A stretch of 64,000 bases of DNA, from the NCBI RefSeq assembly GCF_001519075.1, contig NZ_KQ954244.1:947934-1011933 (forward strand), given 5' to 3'. The notes beneath the pieces were generated by a model. That model saw nothing but the letters and a program-made list of their open reading frames with translations. It had not been told where the DNA came from and ran no database searches. Source of the stretch: Novosphingobium fuchskuhlense (lineage in GTDB: Bacteria > Pseudomonadota > Alphaproteobacteria > Sphingomonadales > Sphingomonadaceae). A program made the position numbers and the translations under genes. Shown here piece by piece: positions 62,069 to 64,000 of this stretch. Every line of letters begins with the position of its first letter. Position 1 is the stretch's first letter.

Positions 62069-63256
62069 ATGCTTCCTTCTCCCACACGCCGGGCTTCCCT
62101 CGATCATCTGCGCCGCTTCGTGCCGCGTGCCGGTGCGTCCTACGCTGCCGGGCGCAATACTGATCCGGGGCCGGGGCGGCCCACCGCAGTGTCGCGCCTT
62201 TCGCCTGCCGTGCGCTACCGGCTGGTGACCGAGCAGGACGTGGCGGCCGAAGTGCTCGGACGCCACAGCTTTGGCGCAGCGGGCAAGTTCATCCAGGAAG
62301 TCTGCTGGCGGACGTACTGGAAGGGCTGGCTCGAATTGCGGCCCTCGGTCTGGCGTCGCTATCTGGTAGATCTCGATGCGGCGCGCGATGCCATGGGCGG
62401 CAGTGCCGATCTGGCCCACGCCGTGGAGGGGCGCACCGGCATCGATTGCTTCGATGCCTGGGCACGTGAACTGGTGGAGACGGGCTACCTCCACAACCAC
62501 GCGCGGATGTGGTTTGCTTCGATCTGGATCTTCACGCTGCGCCTGCCGTGGGCGCTGGGCGCGGATTTCTTCCTGCGCCACCTGATCGACGCGGATGCCG
62601 CCAGCAACACGCTTTCATGGCGCTGGGTGGCGGGGCTGCAGACGGCGGGCAAGACCTATCTCGCGCGGGCGGACAACATCGCCCGCTACAGCGAGGGACG
62701 CTTTGCGCCGCAGGGGCTTGCACAGGAAGCCGCAGCGCTGACCGAGCCGCCGGTCGGGCCGGCCGGGGTGCTCGCCGCACTTGCCCCACCCGATGGCGCG
62801 GCGCCCAGCCTGCTGCTGGTGCATCACGAGGACTTGAACCCCGAATCGCTGTTTGCTGCCGATGCGCCGGTGCGGGGCGTGCTCGCGGTGTGCGATCCCG
62901 CGCTGCTTTGGGGCGAGGCAGCGCGCCGCTATGTGGGGGAAGCCGCTGCCGACGCCGCGCCGCGAGCCGCTGCCCATCATCGCTGCAGCAGCATGCTGGC
63001 GGACCGGTTTGACGCCGAAACGGTGATCGCGGCTGCGCAGGCGGCTGGCGCGCGGCAGGTGCTGACACCCTATGCCCCGGTCGGTCCGGTCGCCGATGTG
63101 CTTGCAGCGCTGGAGCCGGAACTGGCCGCCGCTGGCCTCGTGCTGCGTCCGGTGCGGCGGCGCTGGGATGCCGCCCTGTGGCCCCATGCGCGGCGCGGCT
63201 TCTTTGCCTTCGATGCCGAGATCGAGGGGCACCTGCGCGCCGAGGGCATGCTGTGA
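62069..63256 (+). CDS. Photolyase-related protein, FAD-binding domain first
   Basis: A 395-residue protein whose N-terminal ~220 residues resemble the helical FAD-binding domain of photolyases and cryptochromes: AVSRLSPAVRYRLVTEQDV, GKFIQEVCWRTYWKGWLELRPS, YLHNHARMWFASIWIFTLRLPW, FLRHLIDADAASNTLSWRWVAGLQT. The remaining ~150 residues look like an alpha/beta domain (PSLLLVHHEDLNPESLF; AQAAGARQVLTPYAPVGPVAD), the kind that lies at the N-terminus in normal photolyases. So the domain order appears reversed. The start may be 62069 or 62024. It is coupled by GTGA to a normal-order photolyase gene, hinting at a joint role in DNA repair or light sensing. Confidence 0.8.
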   Translation: MLPSPTRRASLDHLRRFVPRAGASYAAGRNTDPGPGRPTAVSRLSPAVRYRLVTEQDVAAEVLGRHSFGAAGKFIQEVCWRTYWKGWLELRPSVWRRYLVDLDAARDAMGGSADLAHAVEGRTGIDCFDAWARELVETGYLHNHARMWFASIWIFTLRLPWALGADFFLRHLIDADAASNTLSWRWVAGLQTAGKTYLARADNIARYSEGRFAPQGLAQEAAALTEPPVGPAGVLAALAPPDGAAPSLLLVHHEDLNPESLFAADAPVRGVLAVCDPALLWGEAARRYVGEAAADAAPRAAAHHRCSSMLADRFDAETVIAAAQAAGARQVLTPYAPVGPVADVLAALEPELAAAGLVLRPVRRRWDAALWPHARRGFFAFDAEIEGHLRAEGML

Positions 63257-64000
63257 CAAGGCCGCTGCAGGTCGTGTGGTTCAAGCGCGACCTGCGCATC
63301 GCGGATCATCGTCCGCTGGCTCTTGCCGCAGCGCAAGGACCGGTCCTGCCCCTGTATATTGCCGAGCCGGGACTCTGGGCCGAGGAGGATGCCTCCGCCC
63401 GGCAATGGGCCTTTGCCGCTGAAAGTCTGGTCGAATTGCAGGCAGCTCTGGCCGCGCTCGGTCAGCCGCTGAGTGTGGTACGGGGTGACGCGGTTTCGAT
63501 CCTGCGCAAGATCCACGCACGGCATGGCATCGCCGCGCTGTGGAGCCACGAGGAGACCGGCAATGGCTGGACCTATGCACGCGACAAGGCGGTCTCGGCA
63601 TGGGCGCACGAAGCCGGCGTTCCGTGGCACGAGGTGCCGCAGACCGGGGTGATCCGCCGCCTCAAGTCCCGCTACGGCTGGGCGCGGGCATGGGATCGCC
63701 GCATGGCCGAGCCGTTGACCGCGCCGCCAACAGCGTTGGAGCCGCTTGGCCGAGAGTGGCCCACCCGCATTCCCGCGGCGTCCGATCTCGGCCTCGCACC
63801 CGATCCCTGTCCCCACCGCCAGAGCGGTGGACGCGCGGCGGCCCTCGCCACGCTCGCCAGCTTTCTCGAAAAGCGCGGGCGCGATTATCGCTGGCAGATG
63901 TCGAGCCCGGTCACCGCCTTCGATGCAAGTTCGCGCCTTTCCCCGCACCTCACGTGGGGCACGCTTTCGATGCGCGAAGTGGCGCAGGCCAGCCAGGCGC
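63253..64000 (+). CDS. DNA photolyase/cryptochrome family protein, N-terminal part (runs off the window)
   Basis: The first ~249 residues of a photolyase/cryptochrome in the usual order, continuing past the window. The GTG start overlaps the previous stop (GTGA). The antenna-binding alpha/beta domain is clear (LQVVWFKRDLRIADHRPLALAA, then VLPLYIAEPGLW, LSVVRGDAVSILRKIHARHGI and WSHEETGNGWTYARDKAV). The FAD domain begins with FLEKRGRDYRWQMSSPVT and SRLSPHLTWGTLSMREV. The class (CPD photolyase, cryptochrome or other) cannot be decided without the C-terminus. Confidence 0.88.
   Translation, partial: MTRPLQVVWFKRDLRIADHRPLALAAAQGPVLPLYIAEPGLWAEEDASARQWAFAAESLVELQAALAALGQPLSVVRGDAVSILRKIHARHGIAALWSHEETGNGWTYARDKAVSAWAHEAGVPWHEVPQTGVIRRLKSRYGWARAWDRRMAEPLTAPPTALEPLGREWPTRIPAASDLGLAPDPCPHRQSGGRAAALATLASFLEKRGRDYRWQMSSPVTAFDASSRLSPHLTWGTLSMREVAQASQA

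Noticed and set aside
1..64000. CRISPR array or ribosomal RNA genes
   Set aside because: No regularly spaced short repeats and no rRNA-like conserved stretches were seen on either strand.

Overview
The window looks like chromosome of a GC-rich alphaproteobacterium of the order Sphingomonadales, most likely Novosphingobium or a close relative. I infer this from five large TonB-dependent receptors plus a sixth at the left edge, class I PHA synthase with phasin, adjacent lptF/lptG, clpS, glmM, a tRNA-Cys, and many 4-base start/stop overlaps. No database search was possible, so the assignment is inference from protein families.

Left accessory part (about 1.3-17 kb). A TonB receptor fragment (1-632) is followed by two tandem tyrosine integrases and an overlapping RelE-type toxin/HTH antitoxin pair (1452-4620). 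Next comes a catabolic cluster. On the plus strand a tightly coupled operon (5263-9361) encodes a 21-codon leader peptide, an MFS exporter, a MarR regulator, a vanillyl-alcohol-oxidase/4-cresol-dehydrogenase family flavoenzyme, a c-type cytochrome and a small Tat-exported protein. A divergent TetR gene (4586-5185) precedes it. Converging from the other side (14623-9496) are an SMP-30 lactonase, a TonB receptor and two NAD(P)-binding oxidoreductases. Both promoters carry a similar TTAA-N5-TTAAGG operator-like site, so one TetR protein may control uptake, oxidation and efflux of one phenolic compound. A second integrase with an AlpA-like protein sits next to tRNA-Cys (15356-17108).

Core part (17-34 kb). 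Crotonase, aminotransferase, PHA synthase and phasin (phasin promoter flanked by repeated TGCA sites), ClpS, LptF-LptG, a fatty acid desaturase, an acetyltransferase-like protein, an AI-2E family permease, a 130-base inverted-repeat element, a dicarboxylate symporter, GlmM, a DUF1272 protein, ThiD and a LOG-family protein.

Second accessory part (34-37.5 kb). A small secreted protein, a frameshifted integrase, a structured intergenic region, a DUF2946 protein and an SCO1/SenC C-terminal remnant. A 25-base sequence is identical beside this integrase and beside the tRNA-Cys integrase, with weaker similarity continuing for about 55 further bases. A related copy lies before the tandem integrases.

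Right part (37.5-64 kb). A metal/siderophore uptake group (TonB receptor, PepSY membrane protein, second TonB receptor), a TonB receptor divergent from a secreted cyanophycinase-like S51 peptidase, three Tad-like pilus genes, a small membrane protein, an aminotransferase, an autotransporter, an OmpR-type two-component system, a GH18/NodB-deacetylase/GT2 fusion protein, and two photolyase-family genes of which the first has its domains in reversed order.
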